From assembly GCA_013372875.1 (NCBI GenBank), contig JABXIW010000095.1, positions 1 to 9,153 on the forward strand: DNA of 9,153 nucleotides. The letters are read 5' to 3'. Positions 1 through 5,693 of the stretch are shown one piece after another; within the stretch, counting starts at the first letter, position 1; each line of letters starts with the position of its first letter. The position numbers and the translations under genes were made by a program. The notes below the pieces were generated by a model. That model ran no database searches and was not told the DNA's origin. It saw only the letters and a list, made by a program, of their open reading frames with translations. The DNA is from Gammaproteobacteria bacterium (lineage in GTDB: Bacteria > Pseudomonadota > Gammaproteobacteria > Enterobacterales > Kangiellaceae).

Positions 1-177
1 AAAAGCTGTCACAGCAATAAGATTTAGGCTGTTTCCAGATAAGAAAGAGCTTGCGGAGTAGAAATCAGTGATTAACTGAATGTGGTTATGGTGGCCCAGT
101 AAAGCCATGCTCAATGCTAACAAAGCAGTGGATATGGCGACTAATAAAAGCGCTAAATTTGTATTGGCAATTTTCAT
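1..177 (-). CDS. Partial membrane protein of unknown function (N-terminal 59 residues)
   Basis: An open frame without stops runs from an ATG at 177 (complement) leftwards off the window, giving the first 59 residues. Residues 1-6 are polar with a Lys at position 2. Residues 8-28 are a long hydrophobic stretch rich in Leu, Ala and Val (it contains ALLLVAISTALLALSMALL), which fits a transmembrane helix or uncleaved signal anchor. A His-rich turn (GHHNH, 28-32) follows, then a moderately hydrophobic tail that could begin a second helix. There is no convincing Shine-Dalgarno sequence before the ATG, and no lipobox or AxA cleavage site. I do not recognise the family from this fragment. The gene is divergent from the YciI-like gene, and an inverted repeat (201-218) lies just upstream. 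The remaining coding sequence lies outside the window, so the call is partial. Confidence 0.55.
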   Translation of the reverse strand, partial: MKIANTNLALLLVAISTALLALSMALLGHHNHIQLITDFYSASSFLSGNSLNLIAVTAF

Positions 178-200
178 CTGATTGATTCTATAAACTAAGT

Positions 201-218
201 TTGCGTCAATAGACGCAA
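201..218. promoter_or_regulatory. Hyphenated inverted repeat, candidate operator
   Basis: TTGCGTC and GACGCAA form perfect 7-bp arms around the 4-base spacer AATA. The repeat lies 24 bases upstream of the start of the left-edge membrane-protein gene, in the divergent region before the YciI-like gene. It is not followed by a T-tract on either strand, so a terminator is unlikely. The position and symmetry suit a dimeric repressor or activator site. The site overlaps -35-like hexamers for the leftward gene, but no clean leftward promoter can be drawn. The function is inferred. Confidence 0.4.
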
Positions 219-276
219 TAACTAGTCTATTTGTTTCAATTTAATCCAGAACAATAATAAGCTCTATCCTAACCAG

Positions 277-304
277 TTGTCAGTAATAGTTTCTTGAGTA
301 TACT
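277..304 (+). promoter_or_regulatory. Candidate sigma-70 promoter for the YciI-like gene
   Basis: TTGTCA at 277-282 (one mismatch to TTGACA) is separated by 16 bases from TATACT at 299-304 (one mismatch to TATAAT). This would start transcription about 25-30 bases upstream of the ATG at 339. A Shine-Dalgarno sequence AGGGTG (329-334) lies in between. The -10 sits inside an 8-bp palindrome AGTATACT (297-304). Confidence 0.55.
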
Positions 305-338
305 GAGTTTATCTAAAGATTCATAAATAGGGTGATCA

Positions 339-821
339 ATGAAATACTGGAATAAGCTCTTACTAGTAGTGCTGGCTTCGAGTTGGTTAGTGACATTTGA
401 ACTGTCGGCGGGAGATAAAACAGAAGACGCTACCTTTAACGAGGAGTTAGCAAAAGAATTAGGCGCCGATGATTATGGTATGAAATCTTACGTTTTGGTC
501 ATTTTAAAAACGGGGCCAGAAGACGCCAATATCACCGACAAAGAAAAAAGAGCGGAATTATTTAAAGGCCACTTCGCCAATATGGGGCGTTTAGCTGAAG
601 AAGGTAAGCTGGTATTAGCCGGGCCTTTATCTGGCCATAAACCGCGACGTGGACTTTTCATATTAAACGTCAAAACTTTGCAAGAAGCCGAAGCCTTGGT
701 CAAAACCGACCCTACCGTTGCGGCAGGAGTCTTTACTTATGATTTGACCCAATATTACGGCTCAGCGGCGCTACAACAAATTAATCAACTTCATAAAAAA
801 ATTCAGAAAAAGAACATTTAA
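339..821 (+). CDS. Exported YciI-like (YCII domain) protein
   Basis: The 160-residue product begins with a Sec-type signal peptide: Lys2 and Lys6, a hydrophobic core at about residues 7-20, and a probable cut near SAG at 23-25. A YCII-related domain covers about residues 49-140. Visible family features are the GHFANMGRLAEEGKLVLAGP block (His78, 77-96) and TDPTV (123-127, Asp124). This His/Asp pair is conserved in YciI proteins and has been proposed as a catalytic dyad. The tail TYDLTQYYGSAAL is typical of a subfamily with signal peptides that I recall from marine gammaproteobacteria and Bacteroidetes. Most YciI proteins are cytosolic, so this one probably acts in the periplasm. Its substrate is unknown. 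The start is supported by AGGGTG four bases before the ATG. The gene stands alone and converges on the DUF6279 lipoprotein with a 13-base gap. Confidence 0.85.
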   Translation: MKYWNKLLLVVLASSWLVTFELSAGDKTEDATFNEELAKELGADDYGMKSYVLVILKTGPEDANITDKEKRAELFKGHFANMGRLAEEGKLVLAGPLSGHKPRRGLFILNVKTLQEAEALVKTDPTVAAGVFTYDLTQYYGSAALQQINQLHKKIQKKNI

Positions 822-836
822 GATTCATAGGTTCTT
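810..836. terminator. Weak hairpin between convergent genes
   Basis: AAGAAC (810-815) can pair with GTTCTT (831-836) around a 15-base loop. The dyad spans the stop codons of the convergent YciI-like gene (TAA 819-821) and the lipoprotein gene (TAA, complement of 835-837). The stem is short and AT-rich with no proper T-tract on either side. It is at best a weak bidirectional transcription end, listed because no better signal exists in the 13-base gap. Confidence 0.2.
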
Positions 837-1674
837 AATCATCAAGCAGATCTTGGAAATCTTCCCGATAGCTTTCTAATTTGCGTAGAAAGCGTTTTTT
901 CTGCTTGGCGGTCATGTTGGCATGTAATTGCAAAATGTATTGTTTTTCAATGTTTTTATTGGATTCAATACGACTTTTAAGTTCTGCATTTTGCAAGTTC
1001 CGTGGATTTAATATCAGGTTCTCAATGGTGGCTTTACCTTCAGGATTAGCTCGATTGGCTAAAGCATAGTCCATTGCCACGCGCCATTGATTGCCGTACT
1101 CAAAGCGTAATTCTGCCGTTGGCAACATTTCATCAACCCATTGAGCAATCATTGTTTTTTGCCCCTTGGTTAGTTTGCCTGCCCACTCTTCAAAGCCATC
1201 AATAATGCTTTCATTAACTTCTTTTAGGCGTTTTTCGGAGCTTAGCTTATTGAATTCTTGTAGCCTTTTATTGGCATTATCATTAAGATTTTTCATTAAT
1301 TCCTGTGTTTGCTTATTGTCTAAATCGGCGACTAAATTAAGCAACTCAGGAGTTACTTCTTTTACAACGGTTTGATAAAAATCCATAAAGCTTTTTTGGT
1401 AATAATCGTATTTCTGCGCAATCTTATCACTACCCAAATCAGCTTCTAGCTCAGTAATGAGGGATATATAACGCGGAAGCTGAGTGCTACGATGCCACGC
1501 TAACTTATCTCTTACCGCAGCTTCGAGTTTATCTTCTTGCTCGCTAGTGAGCTCAACAAAATCATCAGCTTTCCAACTAACTACCCAGTCTAAGCGGTTG
1601 TACCAAAATTTTAGGCCACAGGATTGTAAGAATAGGATGCAGATTATTATGATAAGTAGGCGCTTAAAGTTCAT
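835..1674 (-). CDS. DUF6279-type outer-envelope lipoprotein
   Basis: I place the start at the ATG at 1674, giving 279 residues. This puts a lipoprotein signal at the N-terminus: NFKR, a hydrophobic core (residues 6-16) and a lipobox LQSC with the lipidated Cys at 19. A longer reading from a TTG at 1734 adds 20 residues with no purpose and begins flush against the upstream terminator. The residue after the Cys is Gly, not Asp, so sorting to the outer membrane is expected. The mature protein has FWYNRLDWVVSW (23-34), a signature I associate with DUF6279 lipoproteins. A long, highly charged, mostly helical region follows. Three LTxxQ-like motifs are visible: LTSEQ (42-46), LTKGQ (168-172) and MTAKQ (254-258). 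These recall the Spy/CpxP periplasmic chaperone motif. The molecular function of the family is unknown to me. The gene is probably monocistronic, because a terminator separates it from fklB. Confidence 0.8.
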   Translation of the reverse strand: MNFKRLLIIIICILFLQSCGLKFWYNRLDWVVSWKADDFVELTSEQEDKLEAAVRDKLAWHRSTQLPRYISLITELEADLGSDKIAQKYDYYQKSFMDFYQTVVKEVTPELLNLVADLDNKQTQELMKNLNDNANKRLQEFNKLSSEKRLKEVNESIIDGFEEWAGKLTKGQKTMIAQWVDEMLPTAELRFEYGNQWRVAMDYALANRANPEGKATIENLILNPRNLQNAELKSRIESNKNIEKQYILQLHANMTAKQKKRFLRKLESYREDFQDLLDD

Positions 1675-1735
1675 GCTCAATAAAAATTTGTTGTAATTAA
1701 ACAGATAGGCATTAAAAGCTAAAAGAAGTTCCAAT

Positions 1736-1763
1736 AAAAAAGCACCTAAAAAGGTGCTTTTTT
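1736..1763 (-). terminator. Perfect intrinsic terminator downstream of fklB (bidirectional shape)
   Basis: Twelve perfectly paired bases (1736-1747 with 1752-1763) surround a 4-base AAAA loop. The core is GCACCT/AGGTGC, flanked by six A on one side and six T on the other, so it looks like a rho-independent terminator on either strand. It lies 14 bases beyond the fklB stop codon in the direction of fklB transcription. No plus-strand gene ends nearby, so its main job is to end fklB. Confidence 0.88.
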
Positions 1764-1777
1764 AAATGGTGGTGCGA

Positions 1778-2392
1778 TTAAGCAACAATATCCAGTAACT
1801 CAATATCGAAGATTAAGGCTTGGTATGGGCCAATATCGCCGCCAGCGCCCTGTGCGCCGTATGCTAAGTCATAAGGAATGTATAGTTTCCACTTTGAACC
1901 AACAGGCATTAACTGAAGTGCTTCTGTCCAACCTTTAATTACGCCACCAACTGGGAATTCAGCTGGTTGGCCGCGGCGGTAAGAACTATCGAACTCTTTA
2001 CCATCGATTAAAGTACCTGCGTAGTGAGTTTTAACGGTTGAAGCTGCAGTTGGCACTTCACCAGAACCTTGCTCAATGACTTCATATTGTAAGCCAGACT
2101 CAAGTACAGTCACTTCATCGCGCTTAGCGTTTTCAGTCAAGAAAGCTTCGCCTTCTGCGGCAAATTTCTTGGCATCTTCAGCTTGCTTAGCTTGTAAACG
2201 CTGCTGGATTTCTTGGAAGGCTTCGTTGATTTGTGCTGGCTCAACTTGTGGAGCTTGACCTTGGAAAGCATCTTGGATGCCCGCGACTAATGCGGCTAAT
2301 TCAACGCCTTCGAATGCGCCATGCGCTTGTTGGCCCATTTGCATGCCAATACCATAAGACGCTTTGGCTTCGGTAGATGAAAAGTTAGACAT
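1778..2392 (-). CDS. fklB: FKBP-type peptidyl-prolyl cis-trans isomerase FklB (FKBP22)
   Basis: The 204-residue product matches Escherichia coli FklB (about 206 residues) in length and layout. It has an N-terminal dimerisation domain (residues 1 to about 95, with the conserved ASYGIGMQMGQQ at 11-22), a long linking helix and a C-terminal FKBP domain (about 113-204). FKBP active-site positions are present: Tyr124 in THYAGTL, Phe134-Asp135 in EFDSS, Val151-Ile152 and Trp155 in GVIKGW, Tyr178 in LAYG and Phe195 in LIFDIEL. There is no signal peptide, which points to a cytosolic isomerase like FklB rather than periplasmic FkpA. The start is supported by the purine-rich AAGAGAAG a few bases before the ATG. 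The gene is divergent from the rdgC operon and ends at a strong terminator. Confidence 0.95.
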   Translation of the reverse strand: MSNFSSTEAKASYGIGMQMGQQAHGAFEGVELAALVAGIQDAFQGQAPQVEPAQINEAFQEIQQRLQAKQAEDAKKFAAEGEAFLTENAKRDEVTVLESGLQYEVIEQGSGEVPTAASTVKTHYAGTLIDGKEFDSSYRRGQPAEFPVGGVIKGWTEALQLMPVGSKWKLYIPYDLAYGAQGAGGDIGPYQALIFDIELLDIVA

Positions 2393-2465
2393 AATCTTCT
2401 CTTAATTGATGTAAATAGCGAATGAGCTATCGATCTTGGGGCTAACAGGCAAAATAAAAGGTCAA

Positions 2466-2488
2466 ATTATAAGATTCCTTAAAATCTT
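2466..2488 (-). promoter_or_regulatory. Candidate -10 element and inverted repeat upstream of fklB
   Basis: On the minus strand a perfect TATAAT lies at 2471-2466, about 75 bases before the fklB ATG. The adjoining AAGATT (2471-2476) and AATCTT (2483-2488) form an inverted repeat with a 6-base spacer CCTTAA, placed where a regulator would overlap the promoter spacer. I find no good -35 hexamer at the correct distance (AAACAC at 17-base spacing). The promoter call is therefore weak. The rest of the 2393-2568 gap must also carry the rdgC promoter, which I could not place with confidence. Confidence 0.28.
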
Positions 2489-2568
2489 GTGTTTTATGAC
2501 TGTTTTCGGCTGCGGCTTTAATGGATAATAAGTGTTATTCGTACCAATAATATTCTAAAAAGTATTCT

Positions 2569-3471
2569 ATGTGGTTTCGTAATTGCCATATTTATCAATT
2601 AAATCAAGATTTTAGTGAAACGGTCGAGTCATTAGCAGAGAAACTGGAAGCGAAGCGTTTTAATGCGGTTGGTCGTCAAGAATCAGAAGCGGTAGGCTGG
2701 ATTTCACCGCTGAACCGTCATTTGGAAAGCCTGGTGCATAGCGCTAATGGTTGCCATCTTTTGTGTTTACGTAAGGAACAAAAAGTAATTCCTGCTAGCA
2801 TGGTCAAAGAAACGCTAGAAGAGCGGGTTAAGACCATTGAGGATAATGAAGGACGCAAAGTTTACGGCAAAGAAAAAACGGCGCTTAAAGATGATATTTT
2901 GAGTCTGCTCAAGCCTAAGGCTTTTACTAAATCCAGCCATGTGTTTGGTTATCTTGACCCAAGACATCAATTGTTAGTGGTCAATGCTGGCTCCAATGCC
3001 ATGGCTGATAGCTTTATTCAGTTATTGATCGATTCATTGGGCTCATTAGGTGCAGTTAGATTGATGGGCGAAGAAAATCCGTCGCAAATTATGAATCAAT
3101 GGTTGTTATCCGAATTGCCGAGCAACTGGAGTCTTACCGGTCAGTACGAGCTTAAAGATCCAACCGATGAACGAGTAGCAAAGTTTAAAGACAATGAAGC
3201 AACCAATGGTTTGATTGGCGATTTAATTGAAGATGGTTATTGGCTGCAAAAGCTGGGCATTCGATATGGCGATTATTTTAATGCTATGATCCAACATGAT
3301 TTGCAGATCAAAAGTATCAAATATTCCGATGAACTAGTCGCTGAAAATGACGATATTGATAGCTCGGAGCAATACGCGCGTTTTGATGCAGATTTTGTGT
3401 TGATGACACAAACCTTGGCAGAATTTATTGCAGACTTTAAGCAGCAATTTAAAGTAAAAGCTGAAGATTAA
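2569..3471 (+). CDS. rdgC: Recombination-associated protein RdgC
   Basis: The 300-residue product is close in length to Escherichia coli RdgC (303). It carries the family landmarks: MWFRN at the N-terminus, VGWISPL (42-48), HSANGCHLLCLRKEQKVIP (57-75), the LKPKAF segment with Phe119 at the position of the gate-finger Phe, and the C-terminal RFDADFVLMTQTLAEFI block (271-287). RdgC is a ring-shaped dimer that binds DNA without sequence preference and antagonises RecA loading; it becomes important when replication restart or RecF/RecO function is impaired. The ATG has no strong Shine-Dalgarno sequence, but it aligns with the start of the known protein. This is the first gene of a likely four-gene operon. 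A 24-base gap separates it from the next gene. Confidence 0.95.
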   Translation: MWFRNCHIYQLNQDFSETVESLAEKLEAKRFNAVGRQESEAVGWISPLNRHLESLVHSANGCHLLCLRKEQKVIPASMVKETLEERVKTIEDNEGRKVYGKEKTALKDDILSLLKPKAFTKSSHVFGYLDPRHQLLVVNAGSNAMADSFIQLLIDSLGSLGAVRLMGEENPSQIMNQWLLSELPSNWSLTGQYELKDPTDERVAKFKDNEATNGLIGDLIEDGYWLQKLGIRYGDYFNAMIQHDLQIKSIKYSDELVAENDDIDSSEQYARFDADFVLMTQTLAEFIADFKQQFKVKAED

Positions 3472-3485
3472 TTAAAAGTAATATT

Positions 3486-3498
3486 AGGATCCGATGTG
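3486..3498 (+). promoter_or_regulatory. Ribosome binding site that fixes a GTG start
   Basis: AGGA at 3486-3489 is six bases before the GTG at 3496. An overlapping ATG at 3494 is out of frame and immediately followed by TGA. The GTG is therefore the best start for the 480-residue protein. Confidence 0.7.
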
Positions 3499-4938
3499 AC
3501 CTCAGTAATTCACGACAAAAAGATTTCCACCAAACAGAAGGCTCTGGCGGTTAATTTAAACAATAATCAATACGGTACTATTGTTGAAATTGGTGCAGGG
3601 CAAGAAGTGGCACGCCAATTTTTCTCAGCGGGTGCGGCAGCAGGCACGGTTGCTAAAACTATGTCGGCTTACGATATGCAGGTCAGTGATGATATTTATG
3701 GCAAAGCGGGGCGTTATGTGAGTCGCGAGCGTTTAGAGCAAATGCTGAGCCATGAATATGACTTGCTGCATAAGCGTTTAGGAGAGGTGCGCTCCGATGA
3801 GACTCAATACTTTAGTTATGCTGCGACCGTAACCGCTAGAAGTTATTCGCAGAAAAACGAATGCCATGGTTGGATAGGTATGCGCTTGCAATTAGCTGCT
3901 GATGCACCGCCAAGTGAAATCTTGATGCATGTTCGAATGTTGGATGATACGAACCGTGAGCAGTCGGAAGCCTTGGGTATCTTCGGGGTGAATGTGGTTT
4001 ACGGCGCCTTTAACTATGCCAAAGATCCTAAAGTGTTTATTGAGTCTTTGCTGGATAATCTAGTGGATGGTTTTGGTCAAAAAAGAATGGAAGTGGATTT
4101 GATCCACTTTTCTGGTTACGGTTTTGAGCAAGTCGAAAATCGACTGATGAATCTACACTTGGTTCGTGCATGGTGTTGTCGTGCGGTTATGTTTGATGCT
4201 AATGGTCAGTCGGAAGTGCCAGGATCTTTGCTGCGCAAAAAAGATGTCATGGTCATTCGCGGCTCGTTTAAGCCACCAACAAAAGTTCATGTAGACATGA
4301 CTGAAGCTGCTACGCAGCAGTTTTTGCAGGAAGAAGGCGTCGATCCTGAAAAGGTTTGCACTGTGGCAGAAATTACCATGGCTGAGTTGGCGACCGATGG
4401 TGATGATAATAATGCTAGTTTCTTGGCGCGGGTCGATCTGCTAAACAAACTGGGTTACAACGTCCTGATTTCTGATTATCTGCGTTTTTTCCGGTTGCGT
4501 TCATGGATGCGTCGCTATACCCAAAATCGTATCGGCATTGTCTTGAGTATTCTTGATTTCGACCAGTTGTTTAACGAAAAGTATTATGACGGCTTAGAAG
4601 GCGGCATTTTAGAAGCCATGGGCAAGCTGTTCTCAGGTAATACCAATGTTTATGTATATCCGACTCGCAGAAAAGATAAGTTGATTACTTTGGACAATGT
4701 GGAAGTATCAGAAAACACTCGTTATTTATTGCAGCACCTAAAAGATAATCGTTTATTGGTTGCGACCAAAAGCTGGAATGATGAGAACTTGCACATTTCG
4801 GCGCGCAATATTGCTGCAGAAATCCCTTTAGGACAAGGTGAATGGGAAAAGCAGTTGCCTGAAGCTATTCGCAATGAAATCAAAGATAAGTGTATGTTTG
4901 GTTATTGCGAATTGCCAGAAGTTGCACCAAACAAATAA
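3496..4938 (+). CDS. Conserved ~480-residue protein of unknown function (family often mislabelled TonB-dependent receptor or nicotinate-nucleotide adenylyltransferase)
   Basis: This 480-residue protein has no signal peptide, TonB box, plug or predicted beta-barrel, so it is probably cytosolic. I recognise it as a widely distributed family of about this length. Its members carry misleading database names, and I know of no experimental function. Family-typical blocks visible here are VEIGAGQEVARQFF (30-43), SAYDMQVSDDIYG (57-69), NECHGWIGMRLQ (121-132), LMHVRMLDDTNREQSEALGI (143-162), DLIHFSGYGF (201-210), IRGSFKPPTKVHVDM (254-268), VAEITMAEL (290-298), LISDYLRFFRL (324-334) and KYYDGLEGGILEAMGKLF (362-379). 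The nucleotidyltransferase (H/T)xGH motif is absent. The EIGAGQ segment only superficially resembles a methyltransferase motif I. The gene lies in the rdgC operon. Its TAA overlaps the ychJ ATG by one base, which suggests translational coupling. Family membership is from memory; the function is open. Confidence 0.82.
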   Translation: MTSVIHDKKISTKQKALAVNLNNNQYGTIVEIGAGQEVARQFFSAGAAAGTVAKTMSAYDMQVSDDIYGKAGRYVSRERLEQMLSHEYDLLHKRLGEVRSDETQYFSYAATVTARSYSQKNECHGWIGMRLQLAADAPPSEILMHVRMLDDTNREQSEALGIFGVNVVYGAFNYAKDPKVFIESLLDNLVDGFGQKRMEVDLIHFSGYGFEQVENRLMNLHLVRAWCCRAVMFDANGQSEVPGSLLRKKDVMVIRGSFKPPTKVHVDMTEAATQQFLQEEGVDPEKVCTVAEITMAELATDGDDNNASFLARVDLLNKLGYNVLISDYLRFFRLRSWMRRYTQNRIGIVLSILDFDQLFNEKYYDGLEGGILEAMGKLFSGNTNVYVYPTRRKDKLITLDNVEVSENTRYLLQHLKDNRLLVATKSWNDENLHISARNIAAEIPLGQGEWEKQLPEAIRNEIKDKCMFGYCELPEVAPNK

Positions 4939-5411
4939 TGATTTGCCCTTGCCAAAATCCTTCGTCAGTGAGCGCTCAAGAGTATGCGAACTGCTGTGAG
5001 CCATTGCATCAAGGAATAAAGCAAGCCCAATGTCCCGAAGTGTTAATGCGCTCGCGTTACAGTGCTTTTTACTTGGGTTTGGGGAATTATATTTATCAGA
5101 CTCATCATAGCGACTTTCGAAATGGCTCGCCTGAGGATTACCAGCAGAGCGCTGAGAACACTGAATGGTGTTGCTTAGAGGTGCTAGAGTCGGAGCAAGT
5201 TGAAGATACAGGAACAGTAAACTTTAAAGCTTATTTTATTGATAAAGATAAGCTGCATTGTTTACACGAAATTTCTAACTTTGTTCGCGAAAATGGGCAA
5301 TGGTTTTATACCGATGGTGAATATCAACCTAAAAAAGTTGAGAAAATATCGCGCAACGATCCTTGTCCGTGCAATAGTGGTCACAAAGCCAAAAAATGCC
5401 ACCTGAAATAA
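4938..5411 (+). CDS. ychJ: YchJ-family protein with SEC-C zinc motifs
   Basis: The ATG at 4938 gives 157 residues, close to the 152 of Escherichia coli YchJ. It overlaps the preceding stop as TAATG. A longer reading from a GTG at 4890 would lie inside the upstream gene and add nothing conserved. The N-terminus has a Cys cluster (Cys3, Cys5, Cys19, Cys20), then LMRSRYSAF (36-44), the family signature. A central NTF2-like region includes NTEWCCLEVLE (74-84) and VRENGQWFYTDGEY (116-129). The C-terminus ends in a SEC-C motif, RNDPCPCNSGHKAKKCH, with Cys143, Cys145, Cys154 and His155 as probable zinc ligands; the usual CGSG is CNSG here. SEC-C motifs bind zinc in SecA and other proteins. The role of YchJ itself is unknown. 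A 22-base gap separates it from slyX. Confidence 0.9.
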   Translation: MICPCQNPSSVSAQEYANCCEPLHQGIKQAQCPEVLMRSRYSAFYLGLGNYIYQTHHSDFRNGSPEDYQQSAENTEWCCLEVLESEQVEDTGTVNFKAYFIDKDKLHCLHEISNFVRENGQWFYTDGEYQPKKVEKISRNDPCPCNSGHKAKKCHLK

Positions 5412-5433
5412 TGGCTAAATAGAGAATTGAATT

Positions 5434-5661
5434 ATGGATAAATTGGAACAAATAGAGCAACAACTTGAAGACTTGCAAACCCAAGTGGCTTTTCAAGACG
5501 ATACCATTGAGCAGTTGAATAAGGTTATCACCAAGCAAGACGCTATTATCCGCAAAATGGAAGAAAAGTTTTTAGCTATTGGCGAGAAACTACAAGATAT
5601 GCAAAGCCAGATGCCGAATAAGCCGTTTAACCCAGCAGATGAATTGCCACCGCATTACTAA
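5434..5661 (+). CDS. slyX: SlyX family protein
   Basis: The 75-residue product matches SlyX (about 72 residues in Escherichia coli). Residues 1 to about 57 form a continuous heptad-rich coiled coil (EQIEQQLEDLQTQVAFQDDT and onward), and the chain ends with the diagnostic ELPPHY. The function is unknown. In enteric bacteria slyX lies near the prolyl isomerase slyD; here the nearest isomerase gene is fklB, divergent and beyond the operon. This is the last gene of the rdgC operon and it converges on the transporter gene with a 14-base gap. The Shine-Dalgarno sequence is weak (TAGAGAA). Confidence 0.93.
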   Translation: MDKLEQIEQQLEDLQTQVAFQDDTIEQLNKVITKQDAIIRKMEEKFLAIGEKLQDMQSQMPNKPFNPADELPPHY

Positions 5662-5667
5662 TGTTTT

Positions 5668-5693
5668 GCCAAAGGCTAATCATTAGTCTTGGC
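5668..5693. terminator. Interrupted dyad between slyX and the transporter gene
   Basis: GCCAA (5668-5672) pairs with TTGGC (5689-5693), and CTAA (5676-5679) pairs with TTAG (5683-5686), with a small internal loop between them. It spans the transporter stop codon and lies just after the slyX stop. No T-tract follows the stem on either strand, so this would be a weak bidirectional terminator at best. Confidence 0.35.

Noticed and set aside
488..703. Antisense open frame inside the YciI-like gene
   Set aside because: It is a shadow of a well-supported gene with no ribosome site or recognisable domain. The same holds for the other overlapping frames inside the lipoprotein, fklB, transporter, methyltransferase and yhiN genes.
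2551..2569. Direct repeat TATTCTA (2551-2557 and 2563-2569) before rdgC as a regulatory element
   Set aside because: Two copies of a 7-base AT-rich word in an AT-rich leader are not significant, and one copy includes the first base of the start codon.
3586..3615. EIGAGQEV in the 480-residue protein as a SAM-methyltransferase motif I
   Set aside because: The pattern is similar to E/DxGxG, but none of the later methyltransferase motifs or strand order is present. The segment is an idiosyncratic block of this family.
4890..4937. Extended start of ychJ at a GTG at 4890
   Set aside because: The extra 16 residues lie within the upstream gene and are unlike any YchJ N-terminus. The ATG at 4938 begins directly at the conserved Cys cluster.
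3496..4938. TonB-dependent receptor or NMN/NaMN adenylyltransferase function
   Set aside because: There is no signal peptide, TonB box, plug or barrel, the length is too short for a receptor, and no (H/T)xGH nucleotidyltransferase motif is present.
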